DNA from: JASFBA01 sp034433695
GTDB lineage: Bacteria > Chloroflexota > Chloroflexia > DTKN01
Length of the DNA: 14,913 bases
Reading direction: 5' to 3'
Assembly: GCA_034433695.1 (NCBI GenBank)
Contig: DAOUAK010000021.1
Location: forward strand, 1-14,913
Shown: one piece after another, positions 7,981-13,855 of the stretch
How the letters are laid out: each line of letters starts with the position of its first letter
Numbering within the stretch: the stretch's first letter is position 1
The notes under the pieces: generated by a model
The model's database searches: none
What the model saw: only the letters and a program-made list of their open reading frames with translations
What the model was told of the DNA's origin: nothing
Position numbers and translations under genes: made by a program

Positions 7981-9000
7981 ATGGGAGAAGAACTGATTTT
8001 CTTGCGTCCGGAGCAGGTTCAACCCGATCCTGGGGCGATTCGCCACGATTCCGGAGATCTGGCTGCGCTGGCTGCCTCCATCGCCAGCGTGGGTATGCTT
8101 CAGCCAATCGGCGTTATCCACATGTGGGGAGAGACCTACCGGGTGGCTTACGGCCATCGCCGTCTGGAGGCGGCCCGGTTGGCTGGACTGGAGCGCATTC
8201 CCTGCCTCCTTCTGGATGTGGACCCCGATGAACTCTTTGTCCCCCAACTGGTGGAGAACCTGCACCGCCTGGACCTCAACGATATGGAGAAGGCCGAGGC
8301 CATCGCCCGGCTGCGCGGACGCCTGGAGCGCCAGCAGCCCCACTTGAGCGAGGGTGAACTCGATGCCCAGGCCGGCAAGGTTATCGGCCTTTCGGCCCGC
8401 ACCGTCCGCCGCTACCTTTCCCTCCTGGAACTTTCCCCTTCCATCCAGGAACTGATCCGCCAGGGAGCATTGACGGTTACCCAGGCACAACACCTTCTGC
8501 GGATCCCCAACGAGAGCACCCGGGAGGAGGTGGCCCGCGAGGCCGCCGACGGCGGGCTCACCGCCGCTCAGGTCAGCGAACTGGCTTCTTTCTTTGCCGC
8601 CAATCCTACTTTGACCATCGAGACGGCCCTGCAGGCGCTGGAGGCCGGGGCCCGCCTGCGTCGGGAAGCGCCGCCGGAGCCGGTGGAAGGGCCGCCGGAA
8701 CGGTTGGCCCGCATCCCGCTGGAAGAGAAGGAGGAACGGGTCTGGGAGGAAGCGGAGGAGGAGGAAGAGACCGGCCCGGAGGTCGCCGATTGGGCCCGGC
8801 TACGCCGCTTTCGCTCCCTGGACGAGGTTCTGGATGGGGCCGGCCGGATCACCCGCACCCTCTACGAAGGCGATCTGGAGCAGTGGGCCGAGCGCGACGA
8901 GCAGGCCCCGGTGAAAGTACGTCTCCTCCTGCGCCAGTTGCGCGCCGTTGTCGAGGCCATCGAGCGCTTCTGTCGGGCCCGTGGCTGGCCGATCGAGTGA
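7981..9000 (+). CDS. ParB/Spo0J-like DNA-binding protein without adjacent ParA
   Basis: This 339-aa protein has the ParB/Spo0J layout. The N-terminal CTP-binding domain runs from about 6 to 100, with MLQPIGV and YRVAYGHRRLEAARL; the usual GERR box reads GHRR at 58-61. The ENLHRLDL box is at 92-99. A helix-turn-helix segment around 134-165 includes SARTVRRYLSLLELSPS and QGALTVTQAQHLL. A strongly acidic linker follows (about 237-257), then a C-terminal helical domain. TAGGAGG at 7967-7973, overlapping the previous stop, fixes the ATG. No parA is nearby, and I found no perfect parS-like palindrome in the window. It may be a Noc-like or regulatory relative rather than the chromosome-segregation ParB. 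Confidence 0.88.
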   Translation: MGEELIFLRPEQVQPDPGAIRHDSGDLAALAASIASVGMLQPIGVIHMWGETYRVAYGHRRLEAARLAGLERIPCLLLDVDPDELFVPQLVENLHRLDLNDMEKAEAIARLRGRLERQQPHLSEGELDAQAGKVIGLSARTVRRYLSLLELSPSIQELIRQGALTVTQAQHLLRIPNESTREEVAREAADGGLTAAQVSELASFFAANPTLTIETALQALEAGARLRREAPPEPVEGPPERLARIPLEEKEERVWEEAEEEEETGPEVADWARLRRFRSLDEVLDGAGRITRTLYEGDLEQWAERDEQAPVKVRLLLRQLRAVVEAIERFCRARGWPIE

Positions 9001-9003
9001 AAG

Positions 9004-9032
9004 TTGACGAAGCGAGGCGGTTGCAGTATAAT
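9004..9032 (+). promoter_or_regulatory. sigma-70-type promoter upstream of the S1-domain gene
   Basis: The -35 TTGACG (9004-9009) and the -10 TATAAT (9027-9032) are 17 nt apart, the ideal spacing. One base departs from consensus. The -35 begins three bases after the parB-like stop codon. Transcription should start near 9039, giving a leader of about 210 nt before the S1-domain gene. Confidence 0.85.
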
Positions 9033-9102
9033 GAACTAAGTACAGGTTCCGGCCCGATGGCCGGCGCGCGGGAGGCAGTTTTTCTTCCCGGGCAAACGTC
9101 TG

Positions 9103-9166
9103 AACGGCCCACCGGGGCGCTGGGGCAGGCAAGGTGTTATGACGGTGGTTCGGGTGGGCCGTTTTT
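9103..9166 (+). terminator. possible attenuator (intrinsic-terminator-like hairpin) in the S1 leader
   Basis: A perfect 11-bp GC-rich inverted repeat (9103-9113 with 9153-9163) runs into five T residues (9162-9166). The 39-nt loop is long for a classic terminator, and it contains CGGTGG (9143-9148), which can compete for the 5' arm. It lies about 65 nt after the predicted transcription start and before the start codon, so it would act as an attenuator, not as an end-of-gene terminator. Confidence 0.4.
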
Positions 9167-9237
9167 CGCAGGATCGTCCGGGCCGTGCCCGGATGTCTGT
9201 TCCGTTGGAAGGAGCCCGGTTAGAAAAGGCTCCTGGC

Positions 9238-9242
9238 GGAGG
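9238..9242 (+). promoter_or_regulatory. ribosome binding site that sets the S1-domain start
   Basis: GGAGG directly abuts the ATG at 9243 (zero spacing) but sits six nt before the in-frame ATG at 9249. The second ATG is therefore the better start. The site may be masked by CTCC at 9230-9233. Confidence 0.7.
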
Positions 9243-9248
9243 ATGGTT

Positions 9249-10364
9249 ATGGAAGGAAAGAGAACCAAACAACCGGATGAGCCTTCCATAGCGGAACTTT
9301 TTCGAGAGGTGGAAGACCTTTCCCAGCCTCGTCCGGGGGACATCCGCCGGGGTGTGATCGTGGCGTGCTCGCCGCAAGGCGTTTCGGTGGACCTTCACAT
9401 CCCCCAGATCGGTTTCGTTCCCCGACAGGACCTGGAAAAACTTCCCCCGGAAGAGCGCGATTCACTCTGTGAAGGCCAGGAAGTGCTTGTGTATGTAACG
9501 GATGTGGAGGATACCCAGGAAAAGGTGTTGCTTTCCCTGTACCTGGCCCGGAGGGAGCAGGATTGGCTGGCTGCCGAAGAACTTCAGCGTCAGGACCGCT
9601 TCTGGGAGGGACAGGTTACCGGCTATAACAAAGGGGGGTTGATCGTTCCCTTTGGGCATATTCGGGGGTTTGTCCCGCTTTCCCAGATCACCGATTTCCC
9701 CCGTACTCTCTCCAGGGAGGAAAAACTGGCCCGACTGGCCGCCATGACCGGCCAGCAGTTTGCGTTCAAGGTGATCGAGGTGGATCGCCGGCAGCACCGT
9801 CTGATTCTTTCCGAACGGCTCGGCCGGCTGGCCCAGGAGGCCGCCCGGCAACGGGAACTTTTGGCCAATATACGCAAAGGGGATATCCTGCACGGGCGCG
9901 TCCGTTCCCTTACCGAGTACGGGGCCTTTGTAGACCTGGGCGGCATAACCGGCCTGATTCACCGTACAGAGTTGGCCTGGTTTCGAGTGGAGCATCCTAT
10001 CGAGATCGTTCAGGAGGGCCAGGAGGTAGATGTTTATGTACTCCGAGTCGGCCGGGATCGCAACCGGCTTTCCCTCAGCCTGAAACGTACCTATCCCGAC
10101 CCCTGGCCTATGGTTCAGGAGCGCTACCATCTGGATCAGATGGTCGAGGGCCGGGTGATCCGGCGGACGGGAGCGGGAGCCTTCCTGCTCCTGGATGACG
10201 GGATGCTGGGATTTATCCCGGCCGCCGACCTGGAGCAGAGCGGGCGAGCCGAGGAGGTCGTGTTCGGACAGCGCCTTCAGGCTCGTCTGGTGCGGATTGA
10301 CGGAATGCGCCGCCGTTTGGGATTGAGCCTGCGAATAGGGCGACCCGGAAGGGGCAGGAAATAG
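9249..10364 (+). CDS. four-repeat S1 RNA-binding protein (ribosomal protein S1-like)
   Basis: This 371-aa protein is made almost entirely of S1 (OB-fold) RNA-binding repeats. Approximate spans are 29-103, 117-192, 200-272 and 287-352. The third is closest to consensus: GDILHGRVRS, YGAFVDLGGITGLIHRTEL and a closing RLSLSLKR. The second, with GGLIVPFGHIRGFVPLSQ, resembles repeat 2 of ribosomal protein S1. Four repeats fit the shorter S1 of Gram-positive-type lineages better than the six-repeat proteobacterial S1. The protein should bind mRNA at the 30S subunit or act as a general RNA-binding factor; motifs do not tell which. A long structured leader and strong promoter precede it, compatible with autoregulation as known for S1. 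The start at 9249 follows from ribosome-binding-site spacing. Confidence 0.9.
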   Translation: MEGKRTKQPDEPSIAELFREVEDLSQPRPGDIRRGVIVACSPQGVSVDLHIPQIGFVPRQDLEKLPPEERDSLCEGQEVLVYVTDVEDTQEKVLLSLYLARREQDWLAAEELQRQDRFWEGQVTGYNKGGLIVPFGHIRGFVPLSQITDFPRTLSREEKLARLAAMTGQQFAFKVIEVDRRQHRLILSERLGRLAQEAARQRELLANIRKGDILHGRVRSLTEYGAFVDLGGITGLIHRTELAWFRVEHPIEIVQEGQEVDVYVLRVGRDRNRLSLSLKRTYPDPWPMVQERYHLDQMVEGRVIRRTGAGAFLLLDDGMLGFIPAADLEQSGRAEEVVFGQRLQARLVRIDGMRRRLGLSLRIGRPGRGRK

Positions 10365-10366
10365 GG

Positions 10367-10382
10367 ACACGGTCTACCGTGT
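10367..10382 (+). promoter_or_regulatory. hairpin just after the S1-domain gene
   Basis: ACACGG (10367-10372) and CCGTGT (10377-10382) form a perfect 6-bp stem with a TCTA loop, two bases after the stop codon. No T-run follows, so it is at best a weak pause or an mRNA-end stabiliser. The remaining spacer to 10470 has no clear promoter, and the next gene may be read through from the S1 transcript. Confidence 0.35.
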
Positions 10383-10470
10383 GCTCTCAACCGGAATGAT
10401 AACCGGCAAAACTGAACCAGGTGAAATGCCCACTCCCATGTTTCAGACATTGTAAAGCAGGAGGAAGGCA

Positions 10471-10833
10471 ATGGCAACGGCACCCCGGAAAGAAAAACTG
10501 GGCCAGGCCGAGATGCAGCAGGAAAAAGAACGGCTGGAGCGGGAACTCCTCGAGGCACTTGAGGAGTTAGCCGAGATCGAAAAGCGCCTGGAATACCGGG
10601 GGGACTATAGTTTGGGCGAAGGAGACCCGGCCATCCATACCTGGGAGGTCAACTTTGCCCTGTTCCAGCGTATGCGCGAGAAGGTCGACTCTCTCCGCGC
10701 CGCATTGCGACGTATTGATGAGGGCACCTACGGCATCTGTCAGCAGTGCGGAGCCCGCATTGACCGCGCCCGTCTGGAGATTGTGCCGGATGCCTCTTTG
10801 TGTATTAACTGTGCCCGCCAGAAGGGGGAATAG
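10471..10833 (+). CDS. DksA/TraR-type C4 zinc-finger protein
   Basis: This 120-aa protein has a charged N-terminal coiled-coil region (about 10-82) and the DksA/TraR zinc finger: Cys90 and Cys93 in CQQCG, Cys111 and Cys114 in CINC. The flanks EGTYGIC and GARIDRARLE are the family hallmarks. DksA-type proteins bind in the secondary channel of RNA polymerase and tune initiation, often with ppGpp. At 120 aa it is the short form, nearer to Gram-positive YteA/YocK-type members than to E. coli DksA (151 aa), so a stringent-response role is not assured. AGGAGG at 10460-10465 fixes the ATG. It lies 106 nt after the S1-domain gene. Confidence 0.9.
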   Translation: MATAPRKEKLGQAEMQQEKERLERELLEALEELAEIEKRLEYRGDYSLGEGDPAIHTWEVNFALFQRMREKVDSLRAALRRIDEGTYGICQQCGARIDRARLEIVPDASLCINCARQKGE

Positions 10834-11040
10834 TGCCGGTGGTGCCTATAGCGGGCGCGATTCCGGCCGCGAGAAATCGGGTGTCCCTTGCGGTAGAGGC
10901 GTATTGGGGAACATCCCGGCCACGGCGAAGGCGGTGGGTATAAGCGTTTTATCCGGAAACCCGTAGGGAAATTCCAGCCTGCCTGGACAGCCTGGAGAAT
11001 CCTACACCCGTTTCCAGGTAGGCTCTAAGGCGACCCATCC
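10834..11040. other. 207-nt spacer with a long imperfect hairpin
   Basis: I see no gene here. The notable structure is a 12-bp inverted repeat: AGCCTGCCTGGA at 10976-10987 pairs with TCCAGGTAGGCT at 11013-11024 (one G-U), with a 25-nt loop. No T-run follows. A TATAAG at 10939-10944 has no matching -35. The hairpin ends 16 nt before the first ATG of the DUF2085 gene and could affect its expression. Confidence 0.5.
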
Positions 11041-11880
11041 ATGGGGACCTATCGAGGAGGTGTATGCGGGAAGAAGCCCGAGGTTTTCCTCTCCCGCTGG
11101 GGAGGGCTTCTGCCGGCCCTGTTGACCCTCGGGGGGCTTGTTCTCTTCCCCTGGCTGGCCCATGAAGGTCCGGGCTTCTGGGGGGCCGGCGTCTGCCACC
11201 GCATTGTCGAGCGCAGCTTCTCCATCGGCGGCCAGCCCCTCCCCCTTTGTGCCCGTTGTACCGGCATCTACCTGGCTTTCCTCGCCACCGCAACGACCTC
11301 TTTTCTGTGCGGACATCGCCGGCCAGCCGCTTTTCCCCCGCCCGGCATCCTGCTTTTCCTCCTCCTTTTTCTCTTCCTTGCCGGCGTGGACGGCGTGAAT
11401 TCTTATCTTGCCTTTTTCCCCGATCTTCCCCACCTCTACGAGCCGCATAACACCCTCCGCCTCCTCACCGGCGCGCTGGAAGGCATTGCCCTCGCGGCCT
11501 TTCTCCTTCCGGTCCTTCACCTGACCCTCTGGCAGTTTCCCCAGGAGTGTTCGCCGATTCCGAGCCTGCGCGAGTTGGGCCTGATGGTACTGGTAGTGGG
11601 TGCCCTGAACCTTCCGGCCCTCTGGCCGGCCGGCCCTTTTCTCTACTTGGTGGCCGGATTCAGCCTGGCCGGGCTTCTCCTGGCCATGGGCCTGGTCAAT
11701 ACCTTGCTGGTGGCCATACTGCTCCGGCGCTCCGGCCGGGTGACCTCCTGGGGCGAGGCCGTTGCCCTTTTCGCCTGGGGCTGCTTCCTGGCCATGCTGG
11801 AGATGGCCGGCCTGGCCTGGCTTCGCTACAGCCTCACCGGCGCCTTTGCCTACACAACGTTCCCCACCTTTATCCGGTAG
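11041..11880 (+). CDS. DUF2085 polytopic membrane protein
   Basis: This is a 279-aa integral membrane protein with about seven hydrophobic stretches (roughly 22-40, 74-90, 102-116, 142-162, 170-186, 200-227 and 240-258). The DUF2085 signature is clear: VCHRIVERSFSIGG (51-64) followed by PLCARCTGIYLAF (68-80), with Cys52, Cys70 and Cys73. GVDGVNSY and HNTLRLLTGALEG complete the family pattern. The biochemical role is unknown; the conserved His/Cys near the membrane could bind metal, which is speculative. The start is doubtful. ATG 11041 has no good ribosome binding site. A strong GAGGAGG at 11054-11060 instead precedes an ATG at 11064 in another frame. No in-frame ATG or GTG follows early enough to leave the first helix intact. 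Confidence 0.85.
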   Translation: MGTYRGGVCGKKPEVFLSRWGGLLPALLTLGGLVLFPWLAHEGPGFWGAGVCHRIVERSFSIGGQPLPLCARCTGIYLAFLATATTSFLCGHRRPAAFPPPGILLFLLLFLFLAGVDGVNSYLAFFPDLPHLYEPHNTLRLLTGALEGIALAAFLLPVLHLTLWQFPQECSPIPSLRELGLMVLVVGALNLPALWPAGPFLYLVAGFSLAGLLLAMGLVNTLLVAILLRRSGRVTSWGEAVALFAWGCFLAMLEMAGLAWLRYSLTGAFAYTTFPTFIR

Positions 11881-12204
11881 TAGCGGGTTTGGACGGGATG
11901 GAAGGAAAGTGTCCGGAAATGCCGGTCGAAGATCCCCGGGTGCTTTTGGGGGAAGCCGATCCCTGGGCGGTGAGGGGCCTCGAGGTAGGGTTGGCCTGGT
12001 CTGTTGGCCCACCGGAAAACCGGCAATGGCTTTGGCCCGGAATCGCGGGAATGTGCCTATAGGGGAGACGACGACTACAGGAGGGAGGACTTGCCGCCGG
12101 CGGTTTCCCCAGGCGGGACAAACCGAGGCATGATAAAATCTTAGCGGAAGAAGGTTGCCAGAAGGTCGGAAGTGTGCTATAATATAACCAAATGAGGGGT
12201 CAAG
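11881..12204. other. 324-nt spacer, mostly without recognised content
   Basis: The spacer lies between the DUF2085 gene and the coiled-coil gene. A 54-codon frame runs from ATG 11898 to 12062 with no good ribosome binding site and no family I recognise; I do not call it a gene. Short inverted repeats occur, such as CCGG-AAATG-CCGG and the palindrome CCGCCGGCGG near 12094, but none is followed by a T-run. The last 50 bases hold the promoter of the next gene. Confidence 0.5.
12155..12183 (+). promoter_or_regulatory. extended -10 promoter for the coiled-coil gene
   Basis: TTGCCA (12155-12160) and TATAAT (12178-12183) are 17 nt apart, and TG at 12175-12176 gives an extended -10 (TGCTATAAT). Transcription should start near 12190, leaving a leader of only about 15 nt with GAGGGG at 12194-12199 as ribosome binding site. 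Confidence 0.8.
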
Positions 12205-13161
12205 ATGGCCTCGAAAGAACAGTTCTACGGACTGACTGCGGAAATATATCGGGCGGTAGTGGCCCTGGTGGACGACCGGATGGCCGAGATTCGGGTCGTC
12301 CGGGAAGACTTTGACCGCCTGACGGCCACCGTCCAGGCCCTGGCCGAGGCGCAGAGGCGCACCGAGGAACGTCTGGAGCGCCTGGAGGCCACTGTCCAGG
12401 CCCTGGCCGAGGCCCAGAAGCGGACCGAGGAGCGGGTGAACGAACTGGCCGAGGCGCAGAAGCGGACCGGGGAGCGGGTGAACGAACTGGCCGAGGCGCA
12501 GAGGCGCACCGAGGAACGTCTGGAGCGCCTGGAGGCCACTGTCCAGGCCCTGGCCGAGGCGCAGAAGCGGACCGAGGAGCGGGTGAACGAACTGGCCGAG
12601 GCGCAGAGGCGCACCGAGGAGCGGGTGAACGAACTGGCCGAGGCGCAGAGGCGGACCGAGGAGCAGGTGCAGGCTCTGGTCCGCGAGATGATCGTCGTCA
12701 AGGCCGACATCAAGGCGCTCAAGGACGATATGGGCTCCGTCAAGGGACGCCTTCTGGAGATGGACTACCGGGAAAAGGCCCCGGCCTATTTCGGTCGCCT
12801 GTTGCGTCGGGTGCGGGTGCTTCCGCTGGTCGAGTGGCTGGAGGAAATGGAAGCGCATCTTTCGCCGGAGGAGGTGGATGAGGTCTGGCGGCTGGACCTG
12901 GTGGTGGGCGGAGTGGTGAAGGAAGGGCCGGAGGTGTGGCTGGCGGTGGAGGTTTCGGCCGTCATGGATCGGAACGATGTCGAGCGGGCGGCGCGGCGGG
13001 CGGGACTTTTGCGCCGGTTGGGTCGGCCGGTCGTGGCGGTGGTGGCCGGGGAAGAGGCGACCGAGGGCGGAATAGAGGAGGCTCAAGCCCGGCGGGTGGC
13101 CCTCTTCCGGGATGGGCAGCCCCGCTTCTGGCAGGAAGCCCTCCAGGCCGCCTTGGGATAA
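12205..13161 (+). CDS. repeat-built coiled-coil protein with PD-(D/E)XK-like C-terminal domain
   Basis: This 318-aa protein has three parts. Residues 1-42 are a short helical head. Residues 43-200 are a coiled coil made of 14-residue units (VQALAEAQKRTEER, VNELAEAQRRTEER) interleaved with LERLEAT spacers. Residues 205-318 form an alpha/beta domain with Asp231 in RLDLVVGG and Glu249 in LAVEVSAVMDRNDVERAARRA. The D...ExS layout and the following helix resemble the degenerate PD-(D/E)XK nuclease-like domains found with DUF3782-type coiled coils, with Ser251 where active nucleases have Lys. It may therefore be a non-catalytic or altered nuclease fold. I recall such genes as frequent in Chloroflexota and cyanobacteria, with no assigned function. 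It has its own strong promoter and may read through into the PqqD-like genes 107 nt downstream. Confidence 0.8.
   Translation: MASKEQFYGLTAEIYRAVVALVDDRMAEIRVVREDFDRLTATVQALAEAQRRTEERLERLEATVQALAEAQKRTEERVNELAEAQKRTGERVNELAEAQRRTEERLERLEATVQALAEAQKRTEERVNELAEAQRRTEERVNELAEAQRRTEEQVQALVREMIVVKADIKALKDDMGSVKGRLLEMDYREKAPAYFGRLLRRVRVLPLVEWLEEMEAHLSPEEVDEVWRLDLVVGGVVKEGPEVWLAVEVSAVMDRNDVERAARRAGLLRRLGRPVVAVVAGEEATEGGIEEAQARRVALFRDGQPRFWQEALQAALG
12331..12666 (+). repeat. in-frame 42-bp and 147-bp repeats in the coiled-coil gene
   Basis: A basic 42-bp (14-codon) unit encodes xxxLAEAQxRTEEx. On top of it lies a 147-bp (49-codon) block present twice in tandem, at 12373-12519 and 12520-12666, nearly identical in bases. 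One earlier 42-bp unit sits at 12331-12372. All lengths are multiples of 21 bp, so copy changes keep both the frame and the heptad phase. Confidence 0.9.
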
Positions 13162-13220
13162 GCCTTCCTATCGCCGTAGTCGGCAGGCCATCCCACAACG
13201 GCGAGGAGGAACCATAAATC

Positions 13221-13262
13221 TACCGGTACTTCCGCAAGGCCGGTAATTCCGGTATTTTACCT
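13221..13262 (+). promoter_or_regulatory. overlapping short inverted repeats ahead of the PqqD-like genes
   Basis: TACCGG at 13221-13226 can pair with CCGGTA at 13240-13245 or with a second CCGGTA at 13249-13254. GGTA-TTT-TACC directly before the ribosome binding site forms another small stem. The two CCGGTA copies compete for one partner. I see no good promoter in this 107-nt spacer and no precursor-peptide gene. Confidence 0.3.
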
Positions 13263-13268
13263 GGAGGA

Positions 13269-13568
13269 ATGGCTTTGTGCGAACCGGCCGAGGTCTACCG
13301 ACGGCATCCGGCCGTCGCCGTGGAAAATTTTGGGACTCGCTACCTGGCGCTACACGGCGAAAGCCTGCGCCTGGTCGAACTGAATGCCACGGCCGGCGAC
13401 CTCCTCCTCCGCCTGGACGGCCGGATTTCCCTGCGGGAGGTTGCCCAGAGTATGGCCGAGGACTATGGCCGGCCGCCGGAAGAGATCCTGGCCGATGTGC
13501 TGGACGCCGTTCGGACGATGGCCGAACTGGGCCTGGTGGAACATTTGTCCGAGAAGGAGATGGGATGA
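13269..13568 (+). CDS. PqqD-like protein 1
   Basis: This 99-aa protein has the PqqD fold: three short strands (AVENFGTRYLALHG, SLRLVELN), then helices with ATAGDLLLRLDGRISLREVAQSM, and a closing DVLDAVRTMAELGLVE. PqqD-type domains bind the leader of a substrate peptide and present it to a radical SAM partner. The LN-x-T/A-x(4)-hydrophobic-x(2)-LDG pattern is the family hallmark. Two starts are possible: ATG 13269 touches GGAGG (13263-13267) with one-base spacing, while TTG 13275 has a better seven-base spacing. The stop overlaps the next start as ATGA (13565-13568), so the two are translationally coupled. Confidence 0.82.
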   Translation: MALCEPAEVYRRHPAVAVENFGTRYLALHGESLRLVELNATAGDLLLRLDGRISLREVAQSMAEDYGRPPEEILADVLDAVRTMAELGLVEHLSEKEMG

Positions 13569-13855
13569 GCGCGGAAGCACCCCGTTACATCGTCAACCCC
13601 GACGTCTCCTGCCGCAAGGAGGCCGAGGGGGCCCTCCTTTATAACCCCGACACCGACCGGGTGCTCGTGGTGAACACGACCGGCCTTTTGATCTGGCAGG
13701 CGCTCGAGCAGCCTCACACCCTCGAGGAGGTGGTCGCCATCCTCCTGGAACGGTGCGACAACGTGCCGGAGGACCGGGTCCATCGGGATGTCGGCGATTT
13801 CATTGCCCGGTTGCAGGAGCGGGGTTTTATCGGCGTTTACGGAGGCGCAGCGTGA
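13565..13855 (+). CDS. PqqD-like protein 2
   Basis: This is a second 96-aa PqqD-like protein, clearly different from its upstream neighbour in sequence. It shows YIVNPDVSCRKEAEGALLYN (a strand pair), DRVLVVNTTGLLIWQALEQ, EEVVAILLER and a final DVGDFIARLQERGFIGVYG. The N-x-TG-x-x-IW element is the standard PqqD core. It starts in the ATGA overlap with the first PqqD-like gene and ends in a GTGA overlap with the radical SAM gene (13852-13855). Two adjacent PqqD proteins with one radical SAM enzyme suggest either two substrates or a heteromeric recognition module. This is inference; leader binding has not been shown here. Confidence 0.82.
   Translation: MSAEAPRYIVNPDVSCRKEAEGALLYNPDTDRVLVVNTTGLLIWQALEQPHTLEEVVAILLERCDNVPEDRVHRDVGDFIARLQERGFIGVYGGAA

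Larger units (their letters stand above)
9039..9248 (+). promoter_or_regulatory. structured 5' leader of the S1-domain gene, candidate cis-regulatory RNA
   Basis: Between the promoter and the S1-domain start are five hairpins that I can pair by eye. H1: CCGGCC 9049-9054 with GGCCGG 9059-9064. H2: 9069-9075 with 9084-9090, including one G-U. H3: AACGGCCCACC 9103-9113 with GGTGGGCCGTT 9153-9163, then five T. H4: 9175-9183 with 9187-9195, including one G-U. H5: AGGAGCC 9210-9216 with GGCTCCT 9228-9234. Competing pairings exist: CCACCG 9109-9114 with CGGTGG 9143-9148 would break H3, and CTCC 9230-9233 can pair with GGAG of the ribosome binding site (9238-9241) instead of with H5. This looks like a leader able to act on both termination and translation. 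I do not recognise it as a known riboswitch. The frame from ATG 9058 is open into the S1 gene, but its translation is low in complexity and unlike S1. Confidence 0.6.

Noticed and set aside
9058..9248. N-terminal extension of the S1-domain protein from ATG 9058
   Set aside because: The frame is open, but the translation is Gly/Pro/Ser-rich and unlike S1, the stretch is full of hairpins, and a good ribosome site sits at 9238-9242.
10365..10470. Separate promoter for the DksA-like gene
   Set aside because: No pair of -35 and -10 boxes with workable spacing could be found; read-through from the S1 promoter is simpler.
10934..10949. TATAAG as a promoter for the DUF2085 gene
   Set aside because: No acceptable -35 at 16-18 nt and no extended -10 TG at the right place.
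11898..12062. 54-codon frame in the spacer after DUF2085
   Set aside because: It lacks a good ribosome binding site and recognisable features; it is only the tail of a longer shadow frame.
11002..13086. Long open frame on the minus strand (694 codons)
   Set aside because: It lies opposite DUF2085 and the coiled-coil gene; its product is His/Gly/Pro-rich repeats mirroring the coiled-coil repeats, with no recognisable domain. It is a by-product of high GC.
13204..13245. Tiny frame after GAGGAGG (13203-13209) as a RiPP precursor
   Set aside because: The only nearby start would be ATA, and it would encode just 10 residues.
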